From DASPKO01 sp035628055 (GTDB taxonomy: Bacteria; Planctomycetota; Phycisphaerae; Phycisphaerales; UBA1924): a stretch of 44,202 bases of DNA. The translations under genes were made by a program, and so were the position numbers. The DNA is taken from assembly GCA_035628055.1 (NCBI GenBank), contig DASPKO010000062.1, forward strand, positions 1-44,202, written 5' to 3'. The notes below the pieces were generated by a model, which was not told the DNA's origin, did not search any database, and was given only the letters and a program-made list of their open reading frames with translations. This document shows, piece by piece, positions 23,701 through 31,999 of this stretch (its first letter is position 1; each line of letters begins with the position of its first letter).

Positions 23701-25088
23701 CCTTCTGGGTCGGCTCCAACGGGTACATCACCTTCGACACGGCCTCGACCGACTATACCGAGAGCCTCACGGAGCATTTCGCACAGGCCCGCATCTCGGC
23801 CCTCTACGACGACCTGAACCCCGGCTCCGGCGGGCAGGTCTCCTGGCGCCAGCTCTCGGACCGCGTGGCGATCACGTGGCTCAACGTGCCGGAGTACGGG
23901 ACCACCAATCAGAACACCCTCCAGATCGAGCTCTTCTTCGACGGACGGATCGTCGTCAGCTACCTCGCCGTCGCGGCGCTCGACGGCATCGCGGGCCTCT
24001 CCGCCGGGACCGGTCTCGACGTCGACTTCCTCGAGACCGACCTGGCAAACCTCGCCCTCTGCCCGCCGCCCGCGCCCGTTCCCCCGCTCGCCTCGGACGT
24101 CACCGCGGTGGTGGCCCGCTCGCAGCTCGTCAATGTCCAGCTCAGCGCCACCGACGACGGCCAGCCGGGTCCCACGCTCTCCTACATCGTCACCTCGCTC
24201 CCCGCCTCGGGCGTGCTCTCCGACCCCGGCGCGGGCCCCATCGTGAGCGTTCCCTACACGCTCGTCGGGGGCGGGCAGGTCGTGCGCTACACCGCGTCCG
24301 CCGCGCCCGGCATCGTCTCCTTCACGTACGTCGCGAGCGACGGCGGCACGCCGCCGGGCGGCGGCAACTCGAACACGGCCACCGTCCTGGTGAAGGTCGC
24401 CGCCTACGCCTTCATGCTCGACACCGATCCCGGCTTCCTCCGCGAGGGGCAGTGGGCGTACGGCGCCCCCACGGGCGCCGGTGATCCCCCCGCCGGGTTC
24501 ACCGGAGGGAGCGTCTTTGGCTATAACCTCGCGGGGAACTACGCCAACAACCTCAACCCGCCGCGCTACCTCACCACGCCGGCGCTCGACCTGACCGGCG
24601 TCAGCAACACCCGCCTCGAGTACCGCCGCTGGCTGCAGATCCAGTCCGCCACCTTCGACCACGCCAGCGTGCAGCTCAGCACCAACGGCACCACCTGGAC
24701 CACGATCTGGGATTTCACAGGGCCCACGCTGCAAGAGACCGCCTGGTCGCTCCAGGCCCACGACATCTCCTCGCTCGCCGACGGTCAGGCCTCGGTGCGA
24801 ATCCGGTGGGCCATGGGCGTCACCAACAGCTCAACCAACTACACCGGCTGGAACCTCGACGACATAGTCATCTACGGCGAGGCGTCGGCGCCGGCGTGCC
24901 CCTCCGACATCAACCAGGATGGCGCGGTCACCACGGCGGACGTCTCCACCTTCCTCACCCGCTGGTTCGCCGACATCTCGGGCGGCACCCTCACCGCCGA
25001 CTTCGACGGCAACGGCGTGACCAACACGAGCGACATCACGGCCTTCCTGTCGGCCTGGTTCGCCGCGATTGCCGCCGGCGGGTGCTAG
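20748..25088 (+). CDS. Very large secreted subtilisin-like (S8) protease with C-terminal GC-type dockerin
   Basis: A 1,446-residue exported serine protease. The signal peptide ends at about residue 37 ('GGLQASASAQVQ'). A propeptide-like region (about 40-245) precedes the S8 catalytic domain, whose triad I place at Asp276 ('VYDAG'), His304 ('SHATHVGGT') and Ser502 ('CGTSMASPT'), with a likely oxyanion Asn in 'WANGNERQ'. A jelly-roll/P-domain-like region follows ('LKATLAWDDAPGTP', 'LVNDLDLIVRSPSG'), then several beta-rich domains, one with 'VGSNGYITFDTAS', and a segment with 'LTTPALDLTGVSNTRLEYRR'. The dockerin-like module is about residues 1,384-1,446 ('CPSDINQDGAV' to 'AAGGC'). The protease looks active. 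It is the last gene of the dockerin cluster, followed by a strong terminator. Confidence 0.9.
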   Translation: MTNRVAAAPPTARARACAFVLACGLAVGGLQASASAQVQWRSGPAEFPARLKAEQLAPVLAELSKDSARRHVVVYFSRPVLDDERAALAAAGVELQTYLGANAYFARLAAVVQADAAVLAAPLVAATPIHPDHKLHPVLLAGSIPMIALGQAKLDGIAVVDDGVRLADLRAAGLDPQVAVYVQLHPDVAPAQAEAVARAHGGFVRSTAFTVNTAVVHLPASALTALAADDSVLWIEPPLPPLGPNNDSNRARVGANTLQAAPYGLDGTGIKAMVYDAGRMEGHVGFGTRLSYGDTAGFHSHATHVGGTIGSSGAPTAGNTHRGMAPNVQFVSFAFQAALVQGFLYSDPGDLEADYSSGINTHDADIANNSIGSNVESNGYACFMQGDYGVTDALIDGIVRGSLGRPFRIVWANGNERQGSRCNVEGFGQYYSIAPPAAAKNHVTVGALNSNDDSMTSFSSWGPTEDGRLKPDISAPGCESGGDGGVTSTVSTTGFDSYCGTSMASPTVCGIGALMLQDYRANFPGQPDFRNSSLKTFLAHSAHDVEAVGPDYKTGYGSVRAVNAVELVRSGNWTEGTVAQGQLYRATVVVNPGDAQLKATLAWDDAPGTPVTIPSLVNDLDLIVRSPSGVRHYPWTLNPTNPSAAAVQTAEDHRNNLEQVVVNNPEPGGWTIEVSGTTVPQGPQVFSLVATPYFVNCSSSGLVSLSNTQFPCSAQATLRVVDCDLNLSDTALDTVQVTLSSTSEPAGEVVTLTEVAPQAATFIASFPLSSGPGAGALQVAHGDTITLAYTDASDGQGGSNILLTATATVDCLPPVISGVTVPVLEPRAATVALTASEPVRATVRYGLACGALDTTAESLQLSGSPSVDLTSLVDDTSYFFVVEATDAAGNLAVDNNGGACFSLTTPEVPDFFTEEFGSDNDLDNKSFRFTPNGSNDFYAACRQAITGLPTSPTGGTLLTLSDDSYSQVTLTGGATVSLYGQTYSTFWVGSNGYITFDTASTDYTESLTEHFAQARISALYDDLNPGSGGQVSWRQLSDRVAITWLNVPEYGTTNQNTLQIELFFDGRIVVSYLAVAALDGIAGLSAGTGLDVDFLETDLANLALCPPPAPVPPLASDVTAVVARSQLVNVQLSATDDGQPGPTLSYIVTSLPASGVLSDPGAGPIVSVPYTLVGGGQVVRYTASAAPGIVSFTYVASDGGTPPGGGNSNTATVLVKVAAYAFMLDTDPGFLREGQWAYGAPTGAGDPPAGFTGGSVFGYNLAGNYANNLNPPRYLTTPALDLTGVSNTRLEYRRWLQIQSATFDHASVQLSTNGTTWTTIWDFTGPTLQETAWSLQAHDISSLADGQASVRIRWAMGVTNSSTNYTGWNLDDIVIYGEASAPACPSDINQDGAVTTADVSTFLTRWFADISGGTLTADFDGNGVTNTSDITAFLSAWFAAIAAGGC

Positions 25089-25124
25089 GCGCGGGCCCGC
25101 GGCGAGCCGTCCCACGCTCCACCA

Positions 25125-25155
25125 GAACCCCGGGCCCGCGCCCGGGGTTCTTTTT
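25125..25155 (+). terminator. Intrinsic terminator after the subtilisin gene
   Basis: A perfect 11-bp stem (25,125-25,135 with 25,140-25,150), a 4-base loop, then five T residues. It lies 37 bases after the stop codon at 25,088. Confidence 0.9.
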
Positions 25156-25246
25156 CACTCGCCCGGTCCCGCCTACCCCGGCGCGGCCGCGCGCAGCCGG
25201 TTCCGGCCGGCACCTGCCGGCCCGGCGCGCCCGGGCCGCCCCCGCG

Positions 25247-25669
25247 TCACCCCGGCTCGACTTCCGGCCGCTCCCGCGCCACGACCTGCCTGCCGGCACT
25301 CTCGGGGCCGGCGCCCGGTCGGGCCTCGAGGGCCCGTGCCCGGGCTAGGCCCTCGGCGGTGAGCACGCCGGGATCGTCGGGCCCCAGCCCCTGGTCGTGC
25401 CCCCGCACCAGCCAGCCGCGGCGTTCCAGACAGTCCAGGGCCCGCACCGCCTCGTCGCGGTCCAGTCCGTACTCCACCAGCCCCGTCACAGTGACGAACT
25501 CATGTTGCCCGCCATTGATCCAGTGAAGTGCGATCACGCGCAGGGCGCGCAGCTCTTCCGAGCGCAAGGGTTCCTCGGCCACGTCCACACCGACCCCCTT
25601 TCGAACAACATCAGCCCCCCGAGCGAACGAGCCAGAACCTGGCCCATCTGGAATGTTGACTGCTTCCAC
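25247..25669 (-). CDS. Small winged-helix-like hypothetical protein
   Basis: Up to 140 residues. The middle ('LRALRVIALHWINGGQHEFV', 'YGLDRDEAVRALDCLERRGW') reads like a winged helix: helices followed by 'RRGWLVRG', as in the recognition helix and wing of MarR/PadR-like folds. 'GVLTAEGLARARAL' resembles the closing 'LT.eG...' helix of such domains. No partner gene indicates its target. The start is unclear: a GTG near 25,588, just before 'DVAEEPLRS' and preceded by a G-rich stretch, is an alternative to the GTG at 25,669. Confidence 0.55.
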   Translation of the reverse strand: MEAVNIPDGPGSGSFARGADVVRKGVGVDVAEEPLRSEELRALRVIALHWINGGQHEFVTVTGLVEYGLDRDEAVRALDCLERRGWLVRGHDQGLGPDDPGVLTAEGLARARALEARPGAGPESAGRQVVARERPEVEPG

Positions 25670-25943
25670 ACAGGGCAGCCACCGCCGGGGCAGACCTCAC
25701 CCCGCGGTTGTGGGCGGACTTCTCATGCCCACCGCCCCATCGCGAAGGCACCCGGGCTCTGAAGCACGGGTTATCGGGTCGCCCGCGGGTTGACGCCGGA
25801 TGAGAACCCGGTTCACGGGGTCGGGCACTCCCGGGCTCACAGACCGCCCGCCGGGTCTAAACCATGCCCGTGTCACAGCCGATACAGACGGCACCGGCCC
25901 TTCGATCCGACCCGGAGCGAGGCCGGCCCCCGAGGACATGGGC

Positions 25944-26354
25944 ATGCCCGGTCTCGAATACCAGCACATCGGTCACGACCCGCGGACGGGCCCCATCGCT
26001 CTGTGGGCCGTCGACGACCGCGGCCAGATCCGGGAGGAGCGCCAGCCCCGGCACGAGCCGGACCTTCACTGGCTGGGATGGGCCCACGAGAACGTGTTCA
26101 AAGAAGTGAAGATCGCCGCCGCCGGCCGCGTTGATCTCGACCGGCAGGCCGGCTCGATCCACCTGACCGACCCGGGCCTGGGTCTGTCCGACCAGCGCCT
26201 GGTCCGCCTCATCGACACCCTCGACCGCCGGTACCCCAAGACCCGCTGGTTCCTCTTCGGGGCGGGTTTCCACGGCGAGAACGTGATGGCCGCCCTCGCG
26301 CGCCGGGTCCTGGGCGCCGGGGCTCCGGCCGCGAGCACGGGACCGACCGCCTAA
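25944..26354 (+). CDS. Hypothetical protein
   Basis: A 136-residue soluble protein that I do not recognise. It begins 'MPGLEYQHIGHDPRTGPIAL' and contains 'LHWLGWAHENVFKEVKI', 'LVRLIDTLDRRYPKTRW' and 'LFGAGFHGENVMAAL'. An ATG at 25,938 is an alternative start; I prefer 25,944 because a GAGG sits eight bases upstream. It converges on waaF with a 4-bp overlap of the stop codons. Region 25,670-25,943 upstream holds nothing recognisable. Confidence 0.55.
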   Translation: MPGLEYQHIGHDPRTGPIALWAVDDRGQIREERQPRHEPDLHWLGWAHENVFKEVKIAAAGRVDLDRQAGSIHLTDPGLGLSDQRLVRLIDTLDRRYPKTRWFLFGAGFHGENVMAALARRVLGAGAPAASTGPTA

Positions 26355-27466
26355 AGCAGCGTCTCGGCGGCGCGCACCACCGTCTCGAGCTCGATCCTCT
26401 CGATCCGGCACCGTTCCGGATGCTCATCGGCCACCTCGCCCGGAGGCAAGGACGGGTCGGCCACCAGGCCGATCTCGCGGGGCGTTCCCGGTCTGCTCGG
26501 GTGCGGCTCCTCGGGAAGCGAGGTCCAGCGCGGGTCCGTCGGTCCGAAGAGTGTCACCGTCGGCACGCCGAACGCCGCCGCGATGTGACGCGGCCCGGTG
26601 TCGTTGGTCACCAGGAGGGCGGCGCGGCGGATCACGGCCTTGAGAGTTCCCAGGGTCAGGCCAAGCGCCGGGAGCGCGATCATCACCGGTGCCTGCGCGG
26701 CCATCCGGGCCACGAGCTCGTGCTCGCCCGGTCCTCCGTTGACCAGGACCCGCAGCCCGGGGCGCGCCCCGAGGTGGAGACCGAGCCGCACGAAGCGCTC
26801 CGCGGGCCAGCGCTTCGCCGGGTCGTTGGCGCCCGGATTCAGGATGGCCAGCCGCTCCCCGGGGGCCACGCCGGCCTCGCGCAGTACGCGGTCGGCCTCG
26901 GCCTCGTCGTGCGCCGTCGTGCCCAGCTCGAGCCGCACCGCCGGGTCTCCCGGGCGGCCCTCGCCGACCAGGGCCCGGGCCGCGTTCAGGTAGTACTCGA
27001 CCGCGGGCACGGGCGCGAAGCCGCCCGAGGCGCGCCGGGGCGCACTCAGGCGGTCGGTGAGCAGCAGACCCCGGCCGTCGCGGTCATACCCGATGCGGCG
27101 CGGGATGAACGCCAGCCGGGCCACCAGCGCCGATGAGAACGAGTTGGTCAGGAGCACCGCGGCGCCATAGCGGAGCGGGCGCACCGCGCGCGCGACCAGC
27201 TTGGGCCCCATCACGCCGCGCGCCCGCTCCACGTGCACCTGGTCCAGCAGGTCCGTGCCGGCGAGCACCTGGTCGATACCCGGTCGGGCCAGCCCGCCGA
27301 CGAACGCCCCGGGCCACCGCGCTCGGATCAGCCGCAGCGCCGGCGTGGCCATCACCGCGTCCCCGATCCATGACGGCAGCACCACGAGCACCCGCGCCGC
27401 GTTCTCCGCCCTGGCCGGTCCGCCCCGTGACACGCCCGGAGCGTACCGGTCTCGGGGCCCGCTCAT
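26351..27466 (-). CDS. waaF: Heptosyltransferase II-like glycosyltransferase family 9
   Basis: A 371-residue cytoplasmic glycosyltransferase predicted to add heptose from ADP-heptose to the LPS inner core. The N-terminal half carries 'VVLPSWIGDAVMATPALRLI', typical of WaaF. The C-terminal half has 'LAILNPGANDPAKRWPAERF' and 'LLVTNDTGPRHIAAAFGVPT' followed by 'VTLFGPTDPRWT', matching the ADP-heptose-binding part of the family. The start overlaps the end of gmhB by four bases (ATGA), so the two are one operon. This supports an LPS-containing outer membrane. The exact acceptor cannot be told from sequence. Confidence 0.88.
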   Translation of the reverse strand: MSGPRDRYAPGVSRGGPARAENAARVLVVLPSWIGDAVMATPALRLIRARWPGAFVGGLARPGIDQVLAGTDLLDQVHVERARGVMGPKLVARAVRPLRYGAAVLLTNSFSSALVARLAFIPRRIGYDRDGRGLLLTDRLSAPRRASGGFAPVPAVEYYLNAARALVGEGRPGDPAVRLELGTTAHDEAEADRVLREAGVAPGERLAILNPGANDPAKRWPAERFVRLGLHLGARPGLRVLVNGGPGEHELVARMAAQAPVMIALPALGLTLGTLKAVIRRAALLVTNDTGPRHIAAAFGVPTVTLFGPTDPRWTSLPEEPHPSRPGTPREIGLVADPSLPPGEVADEHPERCRIERIELETVVRAAETLL

Positions 27467-28020
27467 CCTCGGCCCTCCGCGGTCAGAACCCGCCGGGCCG
27501 CCGAGAGGAAGTCCGGCTCATCGGTGCCGAGCAGGACGGCCCGCTCCCGTGGGATCCCGGCGGCGACGCCGGCCGCGATGTCGCGCTCGCCGTCCCCGAT
27601 GAGCCAGGAGCGCGTCAGGTCGAGCTCGAGGTCCGTTGCCGCGGCCAGGATCATTCCCGGCGCCGGCTTGCGCCAGGGATGCTCCGTGTTCCACGGGGAC
27701 ACGCTGCCGCCGGGGTGATGCGGGCAGAAGTACAAGCCGTCGAGCTCGACGCCCGCCTCCCGCCGCACCAGCTCGCGCAGCCGCTGGTTCGTCGCCCGGA
27801 CCTGGCCGAGCGTGCACGCGCCCCGGGAGACGCCCCCCTGGTTGCTCACGACCACCAGGGCCAGGCCCGCCCCACCGAGCAGGGCCAGACCCTCGGGCAC
27901 GCCGGGAAGCAGGCGAACGAGTTCCGGGTCGGACAGGTCGCCCGGCCACGCCGTGTCGCGGGTGGCCTCACGCGTCGCGATGAGCGTGTCGTCCCGGTCG
28001 AGGAATACCGCGGGGCGCAT
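27463..28020 (-). CDS. gmhB: D-glycero-D-manno-heptose-1,7-bisphosphate 7-phosphatase (HAD family)
   Basis: This 185-residue HAD phosphatase should act in ADP-heptose synthesis, removing the C7 phosphate before activation. Motif I is 'FLDRDDTL' (nucleophile Asp8, acid/base Asp10), followed by 'VVVSNQGGVSRG' (motif II), 'RKPAPGM' (motif III Lys) and 'SWLIGDGERDI' (motif IV). The zinc loop begins as usual with 'CPHHPGG', but where other members have 'CxCRKP' I read 'EHPWRKP', so two expected Cys ligands are missing. It is translationally coupled to waaF, which uses the pathway's product. No gmhA or hldE is in the window. Confidence 0.85.
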   Translation of the reverse strand: MRPAVFLDRDDTLIATREATRDTAWPGDLSDPELVRLLPGVPEGLALLGGAGLALVVVSNQGGVSRGACTLGQVRATNQRLRELVRREAGVELDGLYFCPHHPGGSVSPWNTEHPWRKPAPGMILAAATDLELDLTRSWLIGDGERDIAAGVAAGIPRERAVLLGTDEPDFLSAARRVLTAEGRG

Positions 28021-28070
28021 CGGCCCCCAGGATATCTGCGGGTCCGGGGCCCCCGGCCCGGAGGGCCGCG

Positions 28071-28475
28071 TTATTCCTTGCGTGCCGGAGCCAGCACGTC
28101 GGCCAGCAGGCGCGTCGTCTCCGGCGCATGCACCGCCGACTTGCCGAAGCCCGGGCTCGCCCCGGCCCGCTCGGCCTGCCTCTGCGCCTGCGGCTGATCG
28201 CTCACGAGCATCACCACCGGCCCGCCCGCGGCGCTCTGCTGGGCGATGCTCCCGATGAGCTCCACCCCGCTCTCGGTCGCGAACTCGCCGACCAGCACGC
28301 GGTTGACCAGCACCAGCCGCGCCCCCGGCAGCTTGTCCCGGAGCTCGTCGGCGTCGTTGACCCGCTCGACCCGCGCGTCCGGCGCCGCCCGCCGGATACC
28401 CGACCGGATCAGGGCCGAGTCGGGCACGCAGTGCCCGACCAGCAGCACCAGTTCTCCATCGCCGCTTGTCGTCAT
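28071..28475 (-). CDS. Response-regulator receiver-like protein, degenerate
   Basis: A 134-residue single-domain protein with a CheY-like pattern: 'LVLLVGHCVPDSALIRSGIR', 'ARVERVNDADELRDKLPGAR', 'LVLVNRVLVGEF', 'GPVVMLVSDQPQAQRQAER' and 'GFGKSAV'. The usual acidic pair after strand 1 is not clear and the phospho-acceptor Asp at the end of strand 3 is Asn ('LVNRVL'), so phosphorylation in the ordinary way is unlikely. The Lys near the C-terminus ('GFGKS') is present. The ATG overlaps the tilS stop by four bases, suggesting coupling to tilS. Its role there is unknown. Confidence 0.6.
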   Translation of the reverse strand: MTTSGDGELVLLVGHCVPDSALIRSGIRRAAPDARVERVNDADELRDKLPGARLVLVNRVLVGEFATESGVELIGSIAQQSAAGGPVVMLVSDQPQAQRQAERAGASPGFGKSAVHAPETTRLLADVLAPARKE

Positions 28476-29575
28476 CTCGGCCCTCCCGGGCCCGGTCCGG
28501 CCCGCTCCCCCCGCCGCTCCGCCGCAATCACGACCTCTCGCGCCGTGACCAGCACCACCAGCCCGCCCCCGCGCCCGAGCCCGAACCGCCGCGGCTCCGT
28601 CGCCACGTCGCGTGCGGCCCGCACCACCGGCTCCACCGCGTCGGCGCCCAGGGAGTCGAGCCCCAGACCCAGCCGCCGCGCCGCGAGGCGCACCGCCTCT
28701 CCCACGACGATACCACGCGCCGCGCGCATGTCCTCTCGCGCCAGCCGCCAACCGACGAAGTTGCGGCCCAGTTCCGCCACGGGTTGCGGGGGGCCCGCGT
28801 TCCCCGGCAAGGCTCCCGCCACCGCGCGCACGACCGCCGCCGCGTCGCGCAGCAGGGTCGCGCTCATCGCGGCCCGCCGCGCCGCCCCCGGCCGGACCGC
28901 CTCGAGCGCCGGCACCACCTGGTGACGAACCGCGGAGCGCAGCCTCGAGACGTCCAGATTCGTCTCGTCCTCGCGCCAAGCCAGCCCGGCCACCCGGCAC
29001 AGCCGGCGGGGCTCGTCGGCCTCCAGGCGAAGCATCGGGCGGATCAGGCGGACAGCCGGCGCGGGCCCGCGCAGCAGCCGCCGCGCCGGCATCCCCGCCA
29101 GCCCGCGCGGACCCGCCCCGCGCAGCAGACCCATCAGGACCGACTCGAGCTGATCTCCGGCGTGGTGCGCCGTCGCCACGAATCCCATCCCCTGCTCGGC
29201 CGCCAGCCCGCGCAGGACCGCGTAACGCAGCCGCCGCGCCCCGGCCTCCAGATTCCCCCCGGCAGCCCGAGCGGCGGCCAGCCCCTCGCAGAAACCCACC
29301 CCCAGGTGCCGGGCCAGCGCCGCGACCGCGTCCCGATCGGCCTCCGCCTGGGCGCCCGGCCGCAGGTCGTGCACGACGTGCCCGAGCACGATCCGCGCCC
29401 CGCCCGCCGCCAGCACCAGCGCCAGGGCCGTCGAGTCCGCCCCGCCCGAGCAGGCGACGAGTGTCGGCGCCCCCGATCCGACGCGCGCCGACCCGGGGGA
29501 CGACGTCAGCCGCCGCCAGGCGTGCAGCACCCGGCGCACCGCGGGGTCGTTCCGGCTCAACCGCCCGGCGGGCAT
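28472..29575 (-). CDS. tilS: tRNA(Ile)-lysidine synthase
   Basis: A 367-residue enzyme that attaches lysine to C34 of tRNA-Ile(CAU) using ATP, letting it read AUA. The N-terminal PP-loop is 'VACSGGADSTALALVL', followed by 'LGHVVHDLRPGAQAEAD', 'NLEAGARRLRYAVLR' and 'VATAHHAGDQLESVLMGLLR', all TilS hallmarks. 'RPMLRL' and 'DETNLDVSRLRSAVRHQVVP' complete the catalytic core. The C-terminal region is shorter and less recognisable than in E. coli TilS. It is the first gene of a minus-strand run with the receiver-like gene. Confidence 0.92.
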   Translation of the reverse strand: MPAGRLSRNDPAVRRVLHAWRRLTSSPGSARVGSGAPTLVACSGGADSTALALVLAAGGARIVLGHVVHDLRPGAQAEADRDAVAALARHLGVGFCEGLAAARAAGGNLEAGARRLRYAVLRGLAAEQGMGFVATAHHAGDQLESVLMGLLRGAGPRGLAGMPARRLLRGPAPAVRLIRPMLRLEADEPRRLCRVAGLAWREDETNLDVSRLRSAVRHQVVPALEAVRPGAARRAAMSATLLRDAAAVVRAVAGALPGNAGPPQPVAELGRNFVGWRLAREDMRAARGIVVGEAVRLAARRLGLGLDSLGADAVEPVVRAARDVATEPRRFGLGRGGGLVVLVTAREVVIAAERRGERAGPGPGGPR

Positions 29576-29617
29576 CGCCTCATGCTACCGCCGGGCTGCA
29601 TGGACGCGCCACCGGGT

Positions 29618-31915
29618 TTACGGCGCCGCTGCGTGCCCGGGCTCACCCGCGCCCAGCGCCGACACCGCGCCCGCGTCGATCCCCTTGACCCAGTAGTAGT
29701 ACACCTGTCCAGGCATCACCTGGCGATCCACGTACTCTTTCGCCGCCGGCCGGATGACCACCCCCGCCGGGTACTCATTGATGAACGTCCCCTCCACCCG
29801 GGCCAGCAGGCCTGCGGCGCTCGCCGCCGGGCCCGTCCCCCGGTAGACCTCGTACACCGCCGTGATCCCGGGCGTCTTCCACGGCGTCGGGTCCCAGGTG
29901 AGCCGCACCTCGGCGGGCTCTGTCCCATCGCTGGCCGTGACCGGGATCGCGGCGATCTGGGGACGGCCCAGGTCCGGGCCTCCGAACAGCGTGGGATCGC
30001 CGTCCACGATCGCGCGGACGTAATAATAGAACTCGTCGCCGGTCGTCCCCGCGCCGGTATAGTCGAACTCCGTGAGGGACCCGGGCGCGGATCCCACACG
30101 GACCGCGAAGCGATCGGGATCGGTCGCGATGCTGCTGAGGAACACCTCGTACCCTTGTGCGCCCGCGACGGCGCTCCAGCGCACACGCACGCGGCCCGGG
30201 AACTCGCCGTCGCTCGCGATGACCGTCGCCGGCCCCGGCACGCGTGGACGGATCACGTAATCCGCCCGCGTGATCGGCCCGCCCACCCGCGTCCCGTCCG
30301 GCAAGGTAAAGAACGCGCGGGCCTGCACGGTGACCGGCCCCGGCCGGTCGAGCGTCACGGTGTTGTAACCGAACAGGCCATCCAGCCGCACCGCGCCAGC
30401 TCCGTTCTCGCGCGGCTCCTGCCCGTTGGTCGTCAGCCACGCCGCCATGTCCCGGCCACCCCCGTGCACGTTCGCATCGATCACCGCCGGCGCGAGCAGG
30501 TTGCCCGACTCCGGGTAGAACGAGACGTGCGGCGGCCCCATCACGCCCATCGCCGCCTCCACCTGGATCAGCGGCGTCACCCGCCCCTGCCGCGCGTCCG
30601 TCACCGGCCGCCCCGACACGCGCAGGGCCGCCTCCAGCTCGTCGATGCTCGCGTCGGGGAACGCCTCGCGGAGCAGCGCCAGCGCCCCGGACACGTGCGG
30701 CGCGGCCATCGACGTCCCTTCATACGAGTCGAAGCCCGTTGTCACCGACGAAACCACCGCGACGCCCGGCGCCAGCAAGCCCAGCCCGGCCCCGCTGCTC
30801 GAAAACTCGGCCACCGCGCCGGAGTCGTCCACCGCGCCCACCGAGATCACCCCCGGCACGCACGCCGGAAAATCGATCGCGTTCGCCTCCGAACTGTTCC
30901 CCGCCGCCGCCACCGTCGCCACGCCGGCGGCACGCAGCAGCGCCGCCACGTCGCGCACCGCGTGGAAGTTCTCATCGCGGCCACCGCATATGTCGGGACT
31001 GCCCCCAAGACTCAGGTTTACCGCCACCACGTTCCGCGACGACGCGACATCCAGCACAAGTTCCATCGCCGCCAGCACATTGCCCCACAAAAACACAACA
31101 TTCGGAGGCGCCGAACCCCGCTCCAGCGACGTCGCGTTGATCGCCACGATGCCCGCCCGCCGCGCCATCCCCGCCATTCCGCTGCCATCCCCGGCCACAA
31201 TCCCCGCCACGTGTGTCCCGTGGTCGCTCGGTTCCGGCGCCCCCTCGCTCGACGAGCCGGGCCCCACGTCCAGCCACGCACTGCCCCGGCACACGCTCGT
31301 GAAGGTGCCGTCCGTCGAGGGCGCCGACACGCAGAACTCTTGCACCACGCGGTCCCCTAAGAAACTGTGCGCGGCGACGCCGTCGTCGATCACCGCCACG
31401 CTCACGCCCGCCCCCGTCCGTGCCTGGCGAAACGACCAGCTCGCGCCCGCGACGTTGGGGCTGCTCACGAGTAAGGGGGACATCACGACTTCTTCGGAAA
31501 CCCCCGCCACCACCCCGAGCTCCGTCAGCCGCGCCAGCGCCGCCCGGTCGACGTCGAGGTTGGCGTACGGAATGTGCTTGTAGAGGTGCTTGACGGTGAA
31601 CCCCGTCCCGCGCAGACCGCGGAGCAACTCTTCCTGCGCCGCCCCGATCGACTTGGGCGCCTGCTGCGCCACGCCCGCCCCGGCCCCGCCGACGTGCAGG
31701 CGCAGGATCACCGACACCCACGGCCGCTCCGCCGCGTCTTTGAGCAGACTCGCGAGGTTCGTCGGGCCGCTGCGGCGCGGTCCGGGTGGATAGGTGGGCT
31801 CGACCCGCGCCGTCGCAATACCGGTGTTCACGCCTCGGGCGTGCGCGCACCCGCCGCAGGCGAGCACCCAGGCAGCGACCACAACCAACGTGCAGGCTCG
31901 CAGCGACATGTTCAT
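29618..31915 (-). CDS. Subtilisin-like (S8) lipoprotein with FnIII-like C-terminal domains
   Basis: A 765-residue lipoprotein protease. Residues 1-23 are a signal with a lipobox-like 'WVLAC' (Cys20; Cys23 is an alternative), so it is probably membrane-anchored. A short propeptide-like part precedes the S8 domain with Asp177 ('VIDDGV'), His232 ('DHGTHVAGI') and Ser402 ('GTSMAAPHVSG'), plus oxyanion Asn340 ('AAAGN'). After about residue 430 come beta-rich segments and two fibronectin-III-like repeats ('VRVRWSAVAGAQGYEVFLSS', 'VRLTWDPTPWKTPG'). It ends 'GEPGHAAAP' with no dockerin, unlike the subtilisin at 20,748. A second ATG lies six bases downstream of the chosen start. Confidence 0.88.
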   Translation of the reverse strand: MNMSLRACTLVVVAAWVLACGGCAHARGVNTGIATARVEPTYPPGPRRSGPTNLASLLKDAAERPWVSVILRLHVGGAGAGVAQQAPKSIGAAQEELLRGLRGTGFTVKHLYKHIPYANLDVDRAALARLTELGVVAGVSEEVVMSPLLVSSPNVAGASWSFRQARTGAGVSVAVIDDGVAAHSFLGDRVVQEFCVSAPSTDGTFTSVCRGSAWLDVGPGSSSEGAPEPSDHGTHVAGIVAGDGSGMAGMARRAGIVAINATSLERGSAPPNVVFLWGNVLAAMELVLDVASSRNVVAVNLSLGGSPDICGGRDENFHAVRDVAALLRAAGVATVAAAGNSSEANAIDFPACVPGVISVGAVDDSGAVAEFSSSGAGLGLLAPGVAVVSSVTTGFDSYEGTSMAAPHVSGALALLREAFPDASIDELEAALRVSGRPVTDARQGRVTPLIQVEAAMGVMGPPHVSFYPESGNLLAPAVIDANVHGGGRDMAAWLTTNGQEPRENGAGAVRLDGLFGYNTVTLDRPGPVTVQARAFFTLPDGTRVGGPITRADYVIRPRVPGPATVIASDGEFPGRVRVRWSAVAGAQGYEVFLSSIATDPDRFAVRVGSAPGSLTEFDYTGAGTTGDEFYYYVRAIVDGDPTLFGGPDLGRPQIAAIPVTASDGTEPAEVRLTWDPTPWKTPGITAVYEVYRGTGPAASAAGLLARVEGTFINEYPAGVVIRPAAKEYVDRQVMPGQVYYYWVKGIDAGAVSALGAGEPGHAAAP

Positions 31916-31999
31916 GTCTGGCTCCCGGGCCGTTGCCCGCGGCGGGCAGCCTACCGGACAGAGGATTTCCCCGTCCATCCGGTACCATGTCCGCGCGTG

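Noticed and set aside
28466..31360. Long plus-strand open frame rich in Arg, Pro and His
   Set aside because: It is antisense to tilS and the subtilisin-like lipoprotein, both with intact catalytic motifs.
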